Of a DNA stretch of 64,000 bases, positions 18,906 through 28,627 are shown piece after piece. The position numbers were made by a program, and so were the translations under genes. The notes beneath the pieces are model-generated. The model was not told the DNA's origin. It made no database searches and saw only the letters and a list, made by a program, of their open reading frames with translations. This DNA is from Streptomyces huasconensis (lineage in GTDB: Bacteria > Actinomycetota > Actinomycetes > Streptomycetales > Streptomycetaceae). Where the stretch lies: the NCBI GenBank assembly GCA_004010275.1, contig RBWT01000012.1, forward strand, positions 1-64,000. Reading direction: 5' to 3'. Within the stretch, counting starts at the first letter, position 1. The number at the start of each line of letters is the position of its first letter.

Positions 18906-19300
18906 GGTCCGATCCGCTCAGCGAGCTCGGCCTGAACGTCGTGGCCGGCCAAGGCACGGGCGGGCACGTTTTTCTGCGCGAGCAGAAGCACCTGGCGCAG
19001 GTCCCGCTCCTGGTGCCGGGCGCGCAGGTGGTGCATACGTCCGCTGTGCGGTCGGTGCTGCGGACGGTCGCGCACGCGGCCGCGGTCGGGGCGGTGGTGT
19101 GCCTGTACGGCGACGCCGGCCAGGGCAAGACCGTCGCTCTGCAGTACACCCTGTCCCAGCTGCCGCACCCGGCCCGGGCCCGCCGGGTCCACGTCGGTGT
19201 AAACCCGACGGTTCCCGAGCTGCGTCGGGTACTCGCGGACGCCCTCGAGCTGGGCAGGCGTCTGCCGCGCGGGCCGCACGACCCACCACCGACGAAGACG
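18906..19300 (+). pseudogene. AAA ATPase fragment
   Basis: In frame after the transposase piece comes LSELGLNVVAGQGTGGHVFL, then VPLLVPGAQVVHTSAVRSVL and the Walker A motif CLYGDAGQGKT. It ends in disordered sequence before Walker B. It is the N-terminal third of a TniB/MuB-type helper ATPase, distinct from the second copy that follows. Confidence 0.5.
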
Positions 19301-19310
19301 GAGACGCCTC

Positions 19311-19960
19311 GTGACCGCGGCCACCTACCAGTACGTCGACCTGTCCGACGCCTCCGTGGTCACCACCCGCGCCCTGCTCACCGTCCGGGAGAACATCACC
19401 GACACAGTCGCGCCCGCGCCATGATGTGCATCCACGGCGGCGCCGGCTTCGGCACGACCCTCGCCGTCAGCACCTGCCTGCGCGCACTCGAACCCGGCGA
19501 GGACGTCCGAAAGGTTACCTTCCGGGCCCGGCCCACCGCCCGCGCGGTGCGCTACGAGTTGTTCACCACCCTCGACCTGGCCGGCGAAGCGCCCCGCCAC
19601 CCCAGCGAATTCAACCGCCTGCTGAAGGTGGCCCTGGCCGAATGCCCCCCCCGCACCTTCTTGGTGGACGAGGCCCAGTGGCTCAACGGGGAGGCGTTCG
19701 AATACTTCCGCTACCTCAGGGACGAACCCTCAACCCAGCTCGCGATCATCTTCGTCGGCGGGGAGGGCTGACACACCGTGCTGCGCTGCGAACCGATGCT
19801 GTCCTCCCGTGTCTTCATGGAGCAGTTCACCCTCCTCACACCCGACGAGGTCCTCGAGGTGACCCCGCTGTTCCACCCGGTCTGGGCTGACGCCGACCCC
19901 CCGAGGACATCGCCTTCGCCGACAGCCATGCCGCGCACGGTAACTTCCGCGCCGAGTGGG
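19311..19960 (+). pseudogene. Second AAA ATPase, relative of the 45 kb copy, inactivated
   Basis: From GTG 19311 the frame reads TAATYQYVDLSDASVVTTRA, shifts near 19410, then continues MMCIHGGAGFGTTLAV, FLVDEAQWLNGEAFEYFRYL and LAIIFVGGEG. A TGA at 19769-19771 is followed in frame by EPMLSSRVFMEQFTLLTPDE and PLFHPVWADADP. The same series occurs in the ATPase at 44895-45667 (VCDEAQWMGRSSFEYWRHLW, then REPMLASRIFIWQKFTRMPE), so the two are homologues. The Walker A lysine has become threonine (GFGTT for GYGKT) in addition to the nonsense and frameshift mutations. Confidence 0.7.
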
Positions 19961-20277
19961 TCTACGTGGATGACAACGGTGTTGGACAGGAGGTCCTGCA
20001 CCTGTACGCCACTGGCCACACCACCACCGGTACGCCCATGGACGCCTCGGACTGGCCCGAGGGCCTCGACCTGTGGCACATGATCTTCGATTTTGACGAG
20101 CACGGCCGAGCCATCGTCGACCCCGCCGTGTTCGACGAGCAGTGGACCAGTCCTCCGGCTCGCTGGAATCCCTCAGGGGTCTGGCTGGGTACACCGTCCC
20201 TGGTGATCACGCTCGGGTATGGCCGGCATCCGCCGGAGGTGGGTGTGATGAGGCAGGGAACTCCACGTCGCGTGTGA
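19961..20277 (+). pseudogene. Unrecognised coding fragment
   Basis: Open frame with good codon use: EWVYVDDNGVGQEVLHLYAT, then DASDWPEGLDLWHMIFDFDE and PAVFDEQWTSPPARWNP. There is no start, ribosome binding site or proper end, and it joins the ATPase relic abruptly. It is probably the tail of another gene fused by deletion. Family unknown. Confidence 0.35.
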
Positions 20278-20299
20278 AAGCGGCTGTACGGCCGCGGGC

Positions 20300-20485
20300 G
20301 CCGGGTTCCGCGGAGCCCTCACCGAGTTCCGCGCGGAACGCCGCCGCCACCATGCCGCCCTGGCCCAGATCGAGGGGGCAAAGGCCCGCAGGGCCGGAAT
20401 GCTGGCCGAGGCCCACCGGCTCGAAGCCAAGATCGTGGACTTTCTTGCCGAGGATCTGCGCAGGGACCTTGGCGAGGACGGATAG
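20300..20485 (+). pseudogene. Helical coding fragment
   Basis: The frame ends at TAG 20483-20485 and encodes FRGALTEFRAERRRHHAALA, then GAKARRAGMLAEAHRLEAKI and VDFLAEDLRRDLGEDG. The heptad pattern indicates a coiled coil. There is no start. It may be the end of a transposon accessory gene. Confidence 0.35.
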
Positions 20486-21108
20486 CCGCAGGCCCGAACC
20501 GTCCAAGGCGGTCCGGCCGGAAGCTATAGGTGGTTCCGGGCCGGACGCCTTGTGCACGAGACTCCCCGGGACGCGGAGCTGCCCCCGAGTGGCTGATGGT
20601 GAAAGGCACCGCTGACAAGTGCGAAGGTCCCTCGTTCGGCTGCAGCGGACTCGGGTAAGCGGGCCACTGGCGCGGGCCTCGTACCTCGTCCCTGGAGGGC
20701 AGCTAGCCGTCGTAGATAGATTCGCTTCCGCCCAGCGCGTGGGTGGCTGGACGGAAGCGGGGCGGTCCCCTCCGGCTGGTTCTTGAGCACAAGGGGGCCG
20801 TACGCCTTCCAGTTCGGAAGGTACGACGCCGGGGGAGGCGTCGTCTTCCATGGTGCGTCATCCCGGCGGCGCCGCAATGCAAAGTGCTCTTCAGCCTCCA
20901 AAAGCGTTCAATCAGCCGCAATTTGTCGGTTTCCCTAGTACTTGCGTCGCAAGAACCGGGTGGGGGCCCGAGGCTATTATTCCGTAACTCCATGATCACG
21001 TTGAGTGGTGTGTGCCCCGCGCGCCATGCTGTCGTCCAACTCTTCCGGCGCGCTTGAGCACCGTGCCGGAGGGGCCTTTCCAGATCCTGAAGCCATAGGG
21101 AAGGTGCG
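20486..21108. other. Gap without a supportable gene
   Basis: About 620 bases with lower GC content in places. A short ACGACGCC/GGCGTCGT inverted repeat lies near 20822-20845. I see nothing else that can be supported. Confidence 0.4.
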
Positions 21109-21139
21109 ATGACAAGCAAGCAGGTGATGGCTGTGGGCC

Positions 21140-21340
21140 GTGCTGGCTGCGGTCCCTATGTGGAGCACGGTGATGACCGTGCTGGGGCATCTGGCAGCGG
21201 TGGCTGCGTTGCTGCCCTCGCTGGGGCTTCTCGTACAGCAGGTCGTTTCCGCGCTCGGCGGTGCGCAGGCACAGCAGAACGCGACGCTGGCAGTCGATCC
21301 TGCCGCCGTTCCGCCCGGACTTGAGGGGCCGTCACGGTGA
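21140..21340 (+). CDS. Small single-helix membrane protein
   Basis: A 66-residue frame from GTG 21140 with a long hydrophobic helix (LGHLAAVAALLPSLGLLVQQ) and an Ala/Gln/Pro-rich tail. AGGTGATGG lies just upstream, but the spacing is not ideal. Its stop is two codons before the next, broken gene. Alternative frames here (from ATG 21109) lack protein-like composition. Confidence 0.4.
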   Translation: MLAAVPMWSTVMTVLGHLAAVAALLPSLGLLVQQVVSALGGAQAQQNATLAVDPAAVPPGLEGPSR

Positions 21341-21419
21341 AGCCGCCTCAGGTGCCCGCCCAGCCCGGAGGAGACCCTCCCGGTTGCCTCGGGCGCCCAC
21401 CGGGCCCGATCAGCGAGAC

Positions 21420-22232
21420 GGCGGGGGGATATGCACAGGACCTGGCTGGTGCCGGTTGAAACCGGCTCGTCGCCAGCGGGCTGACCCTCGACGCCCTCGT
21501 CAGCCGCTCCGGCTACTCCAAAACCCGGCTCTCCGAGCTCCTGCGAGGCAAGGCTACTGCCCCGGCTGGGCCATCACCTACAGCGTCATACGCGCCCTGG
21601 ACATCCCCGTCGGTCCGCTGCTGCGACTGTGGGCGGCCGCCGCCGAAGAAGCCGGCAAGGACACCGGCTGGGTCAAGAGCCGGATCAGTGAGGTCCCGCC
21701 GCTCACGTCGGAGGCCCAGCCCGTCGCCCGCCGCGGCCTCACCCCCCGGCCATGCGGCACCCCTACACCGCTTACGCCCAGGCCTTCCTGCAGTCCGAGC
21801 GGCGCGCACGCAAGGTCGTCGCACGGCCTTCGACCTTCTCTGGCTCACCTGGGATGAAGCGACCGCCACCCCTGACACTCCCCGCCACGCCTGGCAGGTA
21901 CTGCGCCGCACGGTTCTCGCCCGAGCCCCCCGGTGCCTGGACGGCCGCGCCCGGACCTGCGGGCAGCGGCGTTCTCCACCGTCGCGCAGGCCGACATCGG
22001 TGACCTCGCCGAGCGCCTGCACCGCATCGGCGTCCTCGCCCAGTTCTTCGACACGATCACCCGCCTGCCGCCCGAACAGATGGACGTCACTGTCCTGCGC
22101 TACCTGCGCGGCATCCCCGACCACGCCGTGCCGGGCATCGTGGGCCTGCCGCCGGCCAACACCCACACCCTGGACCATCACGCCCGAGGGGCCCTGGACC
22201 AACTGCGCCCCAACCCCGGCTCCCAGGAGTGA
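21420..22232 (+). pseudogene. Helix-turn-helix/sigma-like regulator, frameshifted
   Basis: An N-terminal XRE-like helix-turn-helix (LTLDALVSRSGYSKTRLSEL) and IRALDIPVGPLLRLWAAAAE lie in different frames. The central part is HPYTAYAQAFLQSERRARKV, then FDLLWLTWDEA and WQVLRRTVLARAP. The end, FDTITRLPPEQMDVTVLRYL with a sigma-region-4-like PGIVGLPPANTHTLDHHARGA, lies in a further frame. A TGA near 21467 and at least three shifts inactivate it. The architecture matches Streptomyces regulators that join a Cro-like domain to a sigma-70 region 4 module. Confidence 0.55.
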
Positions 22233-22242
22233 TCACCCCGCT

Positions 22243-23286
22243 ATGAGCACCGTCGACGCCCTCCTCGCCCAGTCGCTGCTGCTGCACCAGCCTCACGTCC
22301 CCTCTGACGTCGCCGGCCACGACGACCTGGATTACACCCGGCTCACCGAGGACTTCCTGCTTTGGGACGAGGACGGGCCCGCCCTAGCCGACGAGCGCGC
22401 CGCTCAGAGCCTCACCGCCCTGTGCGAAGCGGTCGTCGCCCGTTGCACCATCGACCAGTTCGCCGACTTCCTCACCGACCAAGTGCCCCAGCCGCGCGCC
22501 GCCTGGATCCTGGGCTGCACCCTGCAGCTCGCCGGCGCCGACGACGGGGCCCGCTTCTGGTGGCAGTACGCCGCAGGCGCCGGCGACATCCCCGCCGCCT
22601 CCTACTGCCTCTACCTGCAACACCTCGCCCGTGGTGACGCCTACGCCACTGCACTGTGGCAGGACCAGGCCCTCGCTCACTCCCCAGAAGACACTGACAC
22701 CGCCGGCACTGACGAGCAGCCCCCCGCCTGCCAGGTGATGACCGCCGACACCAGCCTGTCCACGCTCCTGCGGGTCCTGAGCCGGCTCAGCCGCACGCGC
22801 ACGCAGGCAGCTCAGACCGTCATCGAATTCGTCGCCGCTTCTGTGAAGGCCAGCTACGACCAGTACCCCGACCTCGAGTTCGCGGTGCTGGGCCCTCAGT
22901 TTGTCGAGCAACTGGTCATTCTTGCAGCGTCTTTGAGCGACCGCCCGGAGACGGCCGAAACGGGGAAATGCAGGTGCAAGGCCTGCCGGGCGCTCGATCA
23001 GAGGCCCGTACACGCACAGCGTGTACGGGCCTCCTCGCGTCTACGATCACCCGCGGTGCCTTCGAGGACATGGCGATGGCGATGCGTGACCGCGCACACC
23101 TGCTCGCGTGTCAGGACCGGCAGGTCGAACAGTGTGTTCAGCGCCAAGTGCTCACGCAGCCCCGGCGCCCAGTGGCCGACCCGCCGTGCGGTTACTGATC
23201 GGCAAGGCGCGGTGGCGGTGCCCTGTGTGACCTCTGGTCGGGCCGCCCCGGTTAAGGAGGTATGGCTGATGAGGCCCCCGTATTGA
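22243..23286 (+). CDS. Hypothetical helical-repeat protein, 3' end uncertain
   Basis: Starts at ATG 22243 (MSTVDALLAQSLLLHQPHVP). The first 240 residues are a plausible helical protein (WILGCTLQLAGADDGARFWW, then AASYCLYLQHLARGDAYATA resembles Sel1/TPR-like units). After codon 240 the frame runs through a perfect hairpin at 23001-23033 and becomes Arg/Ser-rich, so the original stop has probably been lost just before 23000. It directly follows the broken sigma-like regulator, which would normally precede such a protein. Function unknown. Confidence 0.55.
   Translation: MSTVDALLAQSLLLHQPHVPSDVAGHDDLDYTRLTEDFLLWDEDGPALADERAAQSLTALCEAVVARCTIDQFADFLTDQVPQPRAAWILGCTLQLAGADDGARFWWQYAAGAGDIPAASYCLYLQHLARGDAYATALWQDQALAHSPEDTDTAGTDEQPPACQVMTADTSLSTLLRVLSRLSRTRTQAAQTVIEFVAASVKASYDQYPDLEFAVLGPQFVEQLVILAASLSDRPETAETGKCRCKACRALDQRPVHAQRVRASSRLRSPAVPSRTWRWRCVTAHTCSRVRTGRSNSVFSAKCSRSPGAQWPTRRAVTDRQGAVAVPCVTSGRAAPVKEVWLMRPPY
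23001..23033 (+). terminator. Perfect 15-base hairpin
   Basis: GAGGCCCGTACACGC (23001-23015) pairs with GCGTGTACGGGCCTC (23019-23033) around ACA. It is one of the strongest hairpins in the window. It lies inside the open frame of the preceding gene, which argues that the frame no longer ends where it should. Confidence 0.85.
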
Positions 23287-23564
23287 GACAGCAATTGCCG
23301 CGGGTGGTGACCCTGTTCGCATACTTTCGGCCACCCTCTCGTCAGTCGTGGGTGCACAGGGTGCAACAGCCGCGCTGGGCGGGGTGAGGTTCGTGGACTT
23401 CGAGCCGCGTCGCCCAGATCTTGAAGATGGGCCAGTTTCACTTCGAGTAGAACGAAGGTTCGGGGGAACCGTGGCGTGTCCCCTGAGGGGTGTGTGCCAG
23501 GTTGTGGGCCCCTCGTGACCACTGGGGTCTGCGAGGTCTGTCTTCCTGTGGGGGGGAAGTCTTG

Positions 23565-26500
23565 ATGCAACGCACCATGGGTGCGCGTGTTTCGCGTGCC
23601 CGCAAGAGAACCCGTCTCGCCACCGCCGCCGCTCTGGCCACCGGTGCTCTGACCCTGTCCCTGCTCCCGGCCGCGGGCGCCGCCGCAGCCGATGAGCCGG
23701 AGTCGGCGTGGGGGAAGGACGCCCCGTCGTTCTCGATGCCCGACGTGAAGGTCGGCACCAACAAACCTGTCGCGCCGCAGGCCGAACGCACGCCCTCCGA
23801 CGAGGTCGCGGCCTGGCGCGCGCAGCAGAAGAAGCGCGCCAAGGGCGATGCGGCCCGCTCCGTCCAGGAGATCCCGGCACACGTGCCCGAAGGCCAGGGT
23901 GACGTGCCGTGGCACAAGATCAGCAACTTCGCGATCACCGACGCGCTGACGGCCAGGATCAACTACTCCACCGGCAACCTGATGCTGACCGCGACCGACT
24001 TCTCCATCGCCGGGGTCGGCCAGCAACTGACCCTGGCGCGCACCTACAACTCCCTCGACGCGCCGTGGGGCAAGGTGTCCCAGCGCTGGTGGCAGCAGTA
24101 CGAGCGCTACCTCCAAGTCCTCAACGACGAGGTGGTCCTGTACGACGCCTCCGGCGGCACCCTGCGCTTCAAGAAGGCCGCGGACGGCACCTTCACGACC
24201 CCCAAAGGCTACTCGAAGGAACTGAAGAAGAACGCCGACGGCACCTACACCGTCACCAACTGGAAGTCGCACTCGAAGGACACCTACAACGAGCACGGAA
24301 CCCTGACCAAGGTCACCGACAAGAACAAAGGCACCATCACCGTCACCCAGCACGACGAGGGCGACGAGCACAAGGGCTTCAAACTGACCGAGACCCGCTC
24401 GGGCCGCTGGATCGACCTGGTCAAGACCGGCGCCTCGCAGTGGCAGGCCAAGGACAACTCCGGCCGCACCGCCGTCTTCGACCTCGACCCCGACGGCAAC
24501 CTCCACAAGACCACCGACGCCGAAGGCAAGACCACCACCTTCGGTTACGACACCTCCAACCGCCTCACCAAGATCACCACGGCGGAGGGCCGCGTCACCG
24601 TTTTCACCTACGACGACGCCAACCGCGTCACTTCCATGCTGCGCGCCACCGAGCTCAACGGCTCCGGCCACACCGGCCCCACCTGGACCTACGCCTACAG
24701 CGCTGACTCGCCCACGGCGGCCGGCACGACGACCGTGACCGATCCGGAGAAGCACGCGACGAAGTACCAGCACGACGGCGACGGCCAGGTCACCGATACC
24801 ACCGACGCGCTCGACCGGAACCGGAAGACGAAGTTCGACGCGAACCACAACGTCGACACGGCCACCGATGCCATGGGCACCGGAACGACCGGCGGCAATG
24901 TGACGGACTACGGCTTCAACACCCGCAACAACCTGGAAAGCGTCAAGTCCCCCACCGGCGGCAAGGGCGTGGCCAGCTGGCAGACGATCGCCGGCGGCGA
25001 CGTGCCCAAGGACACCACGAACGCCGACGGGGAGAAGACCTCCTTCACCTACGACACGGCCGGCAACACCAAGTCCGTCGCGCAGACCGGCACGGGCGGC
25101 GGCAACGTCTCGTACACCTACAACCCCGCCAGCCCCACCTGTGGTGGCTTCGAGGGCCAGCGCTGCACCGCCGAGACGAAGATGTCGTCGACCAAGACGG
25201 TCAAGACGTCCTTCACCTACGACGGCAAGGGCAACCTCACCAAGGCCGCCCCGCCCAAGCCGCTGGGGGAGACCACCTTCACCTACGACAGCCTGGGCCG
25301 CACCGAGACCCTCACCGACGGCCGCGGCATCAAGAAGGTCTTCACCTACGACAACCTCGACCGGATCAAGACCGTCTCCACGCCCAACGGAACGGTCCGC
25401 TACTGGTACGACGGTGACGGCAACCTGCGCCAGCGCGACGACTCCACCGGCACCATCACCTACCAGTTCGACCCGCTCCAGCGCGAAACGATCCGCACGC
25501 TCCAGGACGGCTCCCAGACCCTGCTCGCCTACACCCCCGCGGGCAACGTCGACTACTACCAGGACCCGTCCGGCAAGACCGACTACACCTGGAACGAGGT
25601 CAACAAGCTCAAGGAACTGACCGACCCCTCGGGCAAGATCACCACCTACAAGTACAACCGCAACGACGTGCGTACCGAGACCGCCTACCCCGGCGGCACC
25701 GTGCAGACCGTCGACGTCGACAACTCCAGCCGCCCGAAGAAGATCACCGCCAAGTCCGGCAAGGGCACCCTGGTCGACCTCGCCTACACCTACGGATACG
25801 GCACCGACGCCGCGACCGACGGCAACAAGATCCGCACCCTGACCGACGCAGTGGCGGGTACGAAGACCAGCTACACCTACGACGGCGCGGGACGCTTCTC
25901 CTACGCGGCCGAGAACAAGGGCGCCACGCTCAACTCCTCCTGGCAGTACTGCTACGACCTGGCCGGAAACCTCACCAGCCAGGGCACCGAGAAGGGCTGC
26001 CCGCGCGGCACCACCTACAGCATCAACGACGCGCAGCAGATCACCGCCAAGAACGGCTCGTCCACGAACTGGTCCTACGACGCCGAGGGAAACGAGACCG
26101 CGGGAGCCTCCACACCGGACGGCACTCGCACGGGCGAGAAGTGGTCGGATCACAGCCAGTTGACCTCACTGACGGTGGGCGGCACAACCTATGCCGGCCA
26201 GTACGGTTCCACCGACCAGAGCGAGCGGATCAAGCTCGGCGACACCTGGTTCCACAACGGGCCGCTGGGCCTGTCGGCCACCTCAACTGCCGGGAAAGAC
26301 ACCGGCTTCAACCGTGAACCCGGGGGCACACTCAACTCCATGACCCGGGACGGGAAGACGTACTTCTACCTCACCGATGCGATCGGCTCCGTCGTCACGG
26401 TCACGGACGAGTCCGGCACCAAGGTCAACGACTACTCCTACAGCCCCCGCGGCGTCACCCGCGCGGCCGGCAGCGAGAAGATCACCCAGCCCTACCGGTT

Positions 26501-26915
26501 CGCCGGCGGCTACCAGGACCCGACCGGCCTGTACCACTTCGCGGCCCGCTACTACGACCCCAACATCGGCCGCTTCAACAGCCCCGACCCTTCCGGCCAG
26601 GAACAGAACCCCTATCTCTACGCCGAAGGCGACCCGGTCAACCGCATCGACCCGGGCGGAACGCTCAGCCTCGACGGAGTGATGGACACAGTGGGGAAAG
26701 CCGGTGACGCTATCGCCGCCGGGGAATTCCTCGGGCAGTTGGCGACCGGTGACTACAAAGCAGCCGCTGGAACGGCAATCAGCTTCGCGGCGGACAAAGC
26801 CTTCACCGCAGGCTGTACATACCTGACCGGCGGAGCAGGAGCCATCCCCTGTGCTGTCGGAGGCATGGCCGTCGGCGAGGCCGCAGACTCAGCATACGAA
26901 GACGCCACCGGCTGA
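23565..26915 (+). CDS. Secreted RHS/YD-repeat protein
   Basis: A 1116-residue protein with ATG 23565 behind GGGGGGAAG. A basic, hydrophobic signal peptide ends near AAGAAAADE. Next comes an RHS shell-opening domain (INYSTGNLMLTATDFSIAGV, YNSLDAPWGKVSQRWW), then many YD repeats of the form GxxTxxxYDxxGRL from about residue 310. The conserved C-terminal RHS core is RYYDPNIGRFNSPDPSGQEQ, NPYLYAEGDPVNRIDPGG. The last 85 residues after the core (about residue 1031 on) are short, Ala/Gly-rich and hydrophobic, where RHS toxins usually carry a variable toxin domain. No nuclease motif is seen, so a pore-forming or degenerate tip is possible. It forms an operon with a 43-residue membrane protein. Confidence 0.9.
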   Translation: MQRTMGARVSRARKRTRLATAAALATGALTLSLLPAAGAAAADEPESAWGKDAPSFSMPDVKVGTNKPVAPQAERTPSDEVAAWRAQQKKRAKGDAARSVQEIPAHVPEGQGDVPWHKISNFAITDALTARINYSTGNLMLTATDFSIAGVGQQLTLARTYNSLDAPWGKVSQRWWQQYERYLQVLNDEVVLYDASGGTLRFKKAADGTFTTPKGYSKELKKNADGTYTVTNWKSHSKDTYNEHGTLTKVTDKNKGTITVTQHDEGDEHKGFKLTETRSGRWIDLVKTGASQWQAKDNSGRTAVFDLDPDGNLHKTTDAEGKTTTFGYDTSNRLTKITTAEGRVTVFTYDDANRVTSMLRATELNGSGHTGPTWTYAYSADSPTAAGTTTVTDPEKHATKYQHDGDGQVTDTTDALDRNRKTKFDANHNVDTATDAMGTGTTGGNVTDYGFNTRNNLESVKSPTGGKGVASWQTIAGGDVPKDTTNADGEKTSFTYDTAGNTKSVAQTGTGGGNVSYTYNPASPTCGGFEGQRCTAETKMSSTKTVKTSFTYDGKGNLTKAAPPKPLGETTFTYDSLGRTETLTDGRGIKKVFTYDNLDRIKTVSTPNGTVRYWYDGDGNLRQRDDSTGTITYQFDPLQRETIRTLQDGSQTLLAYTPAGNVDYYQDPSGKTDYTWNEVNKLKELTDPSGKITTYKYNRNDVRTETAYPGGTVQTVDVDNSSRPKKITAKSGKGTLVDLAYTYGYGTDAATDGNKIRTLTDAVAGTKTSYTYDGAGRFSYAAENKGATLNSSWQYCYDLAGNLTSQGTEKGCPRGTTYSINDAQQITAKNGSSTNWSYDAEGNETAGASTPDGTRTGEKWSDHSQLTSLTVGGTTYAGQYGSTDQSERIKLGDTWFHNGPLGLSATSTAGKDTGFNREPGGTLNSMTRDGKTYFYLTDAIGSVVTVTDESGTKVNDYSYSPRGVTRAAGSEKITQPYRFAGGYQDPTGLYHFAARYYDPNIGRFNSPDPSGQEQNPYLYAEGDPVNRIDPGGTLSLDGVMDTVGKAGDAIAAGEFLGQLATGDYKAAAGTAISFAADKAFTAGCTYLTGGAGAIPCAVGGMAVGEAADSAYEDATG

Positions 26916-26949
26916 CCCGCGAGACACTCGAACCGACCAAGGAGAAATT

Positions 26950-27081
26950 ATGCTGTCCTTCGCTGATTCGTCCGAGCTGGCGTACAAGGGGCTGGACGGT
27001 ATTCCTCTCTGGCTGTTGGCAGGGATTGCCGTAGCGGCCTTCATCATCTTCGGGGTCACGCAGGCTCGTAAGAGAAAGTAA
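26950..27081 (+). CDS. 43-residue membrane protein after the RHS gene
   Basis: Starts at ATG 26950 behind a strong AAGGAG. It has a short hydrophilic N-terminus, one membrane helix (LLAGIAVAAFIIFGV) and a basic KKK/RKRK-type tail (ARKRK). It lies 34 bases after the RHS stop and before a long terminator, the position in which RHS loci carry immunity genes. A membrane antidote to a hydrophobic toxin tip would fit, but this is inference. Confidence 0.7.
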   Translation: MLSFADSSELAYKGLDGIPLWLLAGIAVAAFIIFGVTQARKRK

Positions 27082-27174
27082 ACCCTGACACCAGGGCGAG
27101 CAGTCCGACAACGGGCTCCCGGTGCGCCAACGTGCCCCAGCGCCCAACGACACCGGTACAACACTCGCCCGTCA

Positions 27175-27230
27175 GCAGGCCCTGCGCCGCATCCCCGACC
27201 GGCACCGAACGGATGCGGCACAGGGCCTGC
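27175..27230 (+). terminator. Long terminator of the RHS operon
   Basis: Two 20-base arms, 27175-27194 and 27211-27230, pair at 19 of 20 positions around a 16-base loop. They begin 93 bases after the stop of the small membrane protein. Confidence 0.8.
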
Positions 27231-27308
27231 AGGCCGAAGAATCCATGAACGCTATCCCCAGGGCCGGGATGCCCCGCCCTCAGACTTGGGCACCTCTAGG
27301 CTGGCGCA

Positions 27309-27509
27309 GTGAGTGACAAGGACACGTACACCAGCTACATACGGCTCCCAGGATGCACCTGCGGATGCCATGAGGTGCCCGGTGATCCCCACGAGTACCA
27401 CGCCGATCCGCGTGCCTGGGAGACGATCGGTCGTTCGTCCCGGCGTCCATCTGTGGCTGCTGCGCTCATGAGGTCCTTCCGCAGCGGCCCCGTCCAACCA
27501 CGCGGATAG
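27309..27509 (+). CDS. Small Cys/His-containing protein
   Basis: A 66-residue protein from GTG 27309: MSDKDTYTSYIRLPGCTCGC then HEVPGDPHEYH. The C-x-C-G-C-H cluster could bind zinc. It ends two bases before the start of the HNH gene, suggesting coupling. Family and function unknown. Confidence 0.5.
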   Translation: MSDKDTYTSYIRLPGCTCGCHEVPGDPHEYHADPRAWETIGRSSRRPSVAAALMRSFRSGPVQPRG

Positions 27510-27511
27510 CT

Positions 27512-28470
27512 GTGCTCAGGCGCGACGGCTTCCGGTGTCTCGCGTGCGGTTCCGAAGACGATCTCACCATCAATCACATACAGCACCAGTCGGCCGGCGG
27601 CCGACACGGCCTAGAGAACCTGCGCACGCTCTGCCGCTCATGCGATGGCCGCCGCGGGACTGGCCACCTCCCAGAAATCGACAGGGAGGCACGGGAGAAG
27701 CCGGGAAATTCCGCTTCCAAGCCCAGTGACCACCCGTATCGTCTGAACATTTCGTCGTACCGCAGAGACCTGGCCAGCCGCGCCACTCGAAACAAGTTCC
27801 CGTCGCTGGCGACCGACATGACGGTGCGTCTCGTGACCGAGGCTTGGCAGAACCACAACTTCGCCCCCATCCCCAAGGAGGAACTGAACTACGACGACAC
27901 CAGCGTGCGCCGCACCACGCTCGAGACGTACGCCGCTGCGGTCGACTGGACGGACTACGCCCAGGTCTCTCGTGCTCTTCTCGTCTTCGAAGACTTCATC
28001 CGTCACTGTCGACAGAGCGGCTGGGAGGGCAACTGGCTTGACGAAGTCACCGTCAACCTGGAACGTGACGGTCTCAGCGTGGACGAGCGGGGCAGAATTT
28101 CCTGGTTGCGCCGCCCCGTCACCACGGAACACTTGGAGAAGCTGACCGACCCCTCAGGCACTCTTGCGGAACTGGAACGAGTCAGCCGCACGATCGCAGA
28201 CGATCCAGCCGCCGCGATCGGAAGCGCCAAGCAGCTGACCGAGGCGACCGCGAAGACCGTACTCCGAGAACGGGGTGTCGCCATCGAGGAGCACATGAAG
28301 GTTCCAGCCCTCGTCAAACAGGCTCAGAAACTCTCCATCTCGATGCCTCGTCTGTTACCCCCGGCCCGGACGGCACGGACGCAGTCAAGAAGATCCTTGG
28401 TGGCGTGGCGTGGCGGCGATCGCCGCGAGGATGCCCAGCCCCAACGCCGCCAGGCCCAGCACCACCACAA
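27512..28470 (+). pseudogene. HNH nuclease/Abi_C fusion, 3' end broken
   Basis: GTG 27512. Residues 1-48 form an HNH finger: two Cys pairs (CLACG and CRSC) around INHIQHQSAGG, with NLRTLCRSC. After a helical middle, residues about 205-290 match the abortive-infection C-terminal domain Abi_C (PSGTLAELERVSRTIADDPA, AIGSAKQLTEATAKTVLRER). The frame then shifts near 28345. DASSVTPGPDGTDAVKKILG continues the domain in another frame and stops making sense after a triplet of GTGGC at 28398-28414. The last helices of Abi_C are missing, and an integrase relic follows. It was probably an antiphage or abortive-infection nuclease. Confidence 0.6.
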
Positions 28471-28627
28471 ACAGCCACACCACAACCCGCGCTCGTCATG
28501 TCACACCCGCATCATCGCAGGGGGGACTGATAATTACTGCCTGATCGTGCTCACCCGGGCTCAGACAGACCGTCGCCCGAGCCCGGGGCGCCCACCTCCG
28601 CGTCGGCCCCCCGCCCCGACCATCCCC

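Noticed and set aside
22998-26153. 1051-codon minus-strand open frame
   Set aside because: It is the exact antisense of the RHS gene, Val/Gly/Leu-rich, without domains or a ribosome binding site.
24500-26200. Regularly spaced repeats that might suggest a CRISPR array
   Set aside because: They are degenerate YD repeats within the RHS coding sequence, not identical direct repeats with unique spacers.
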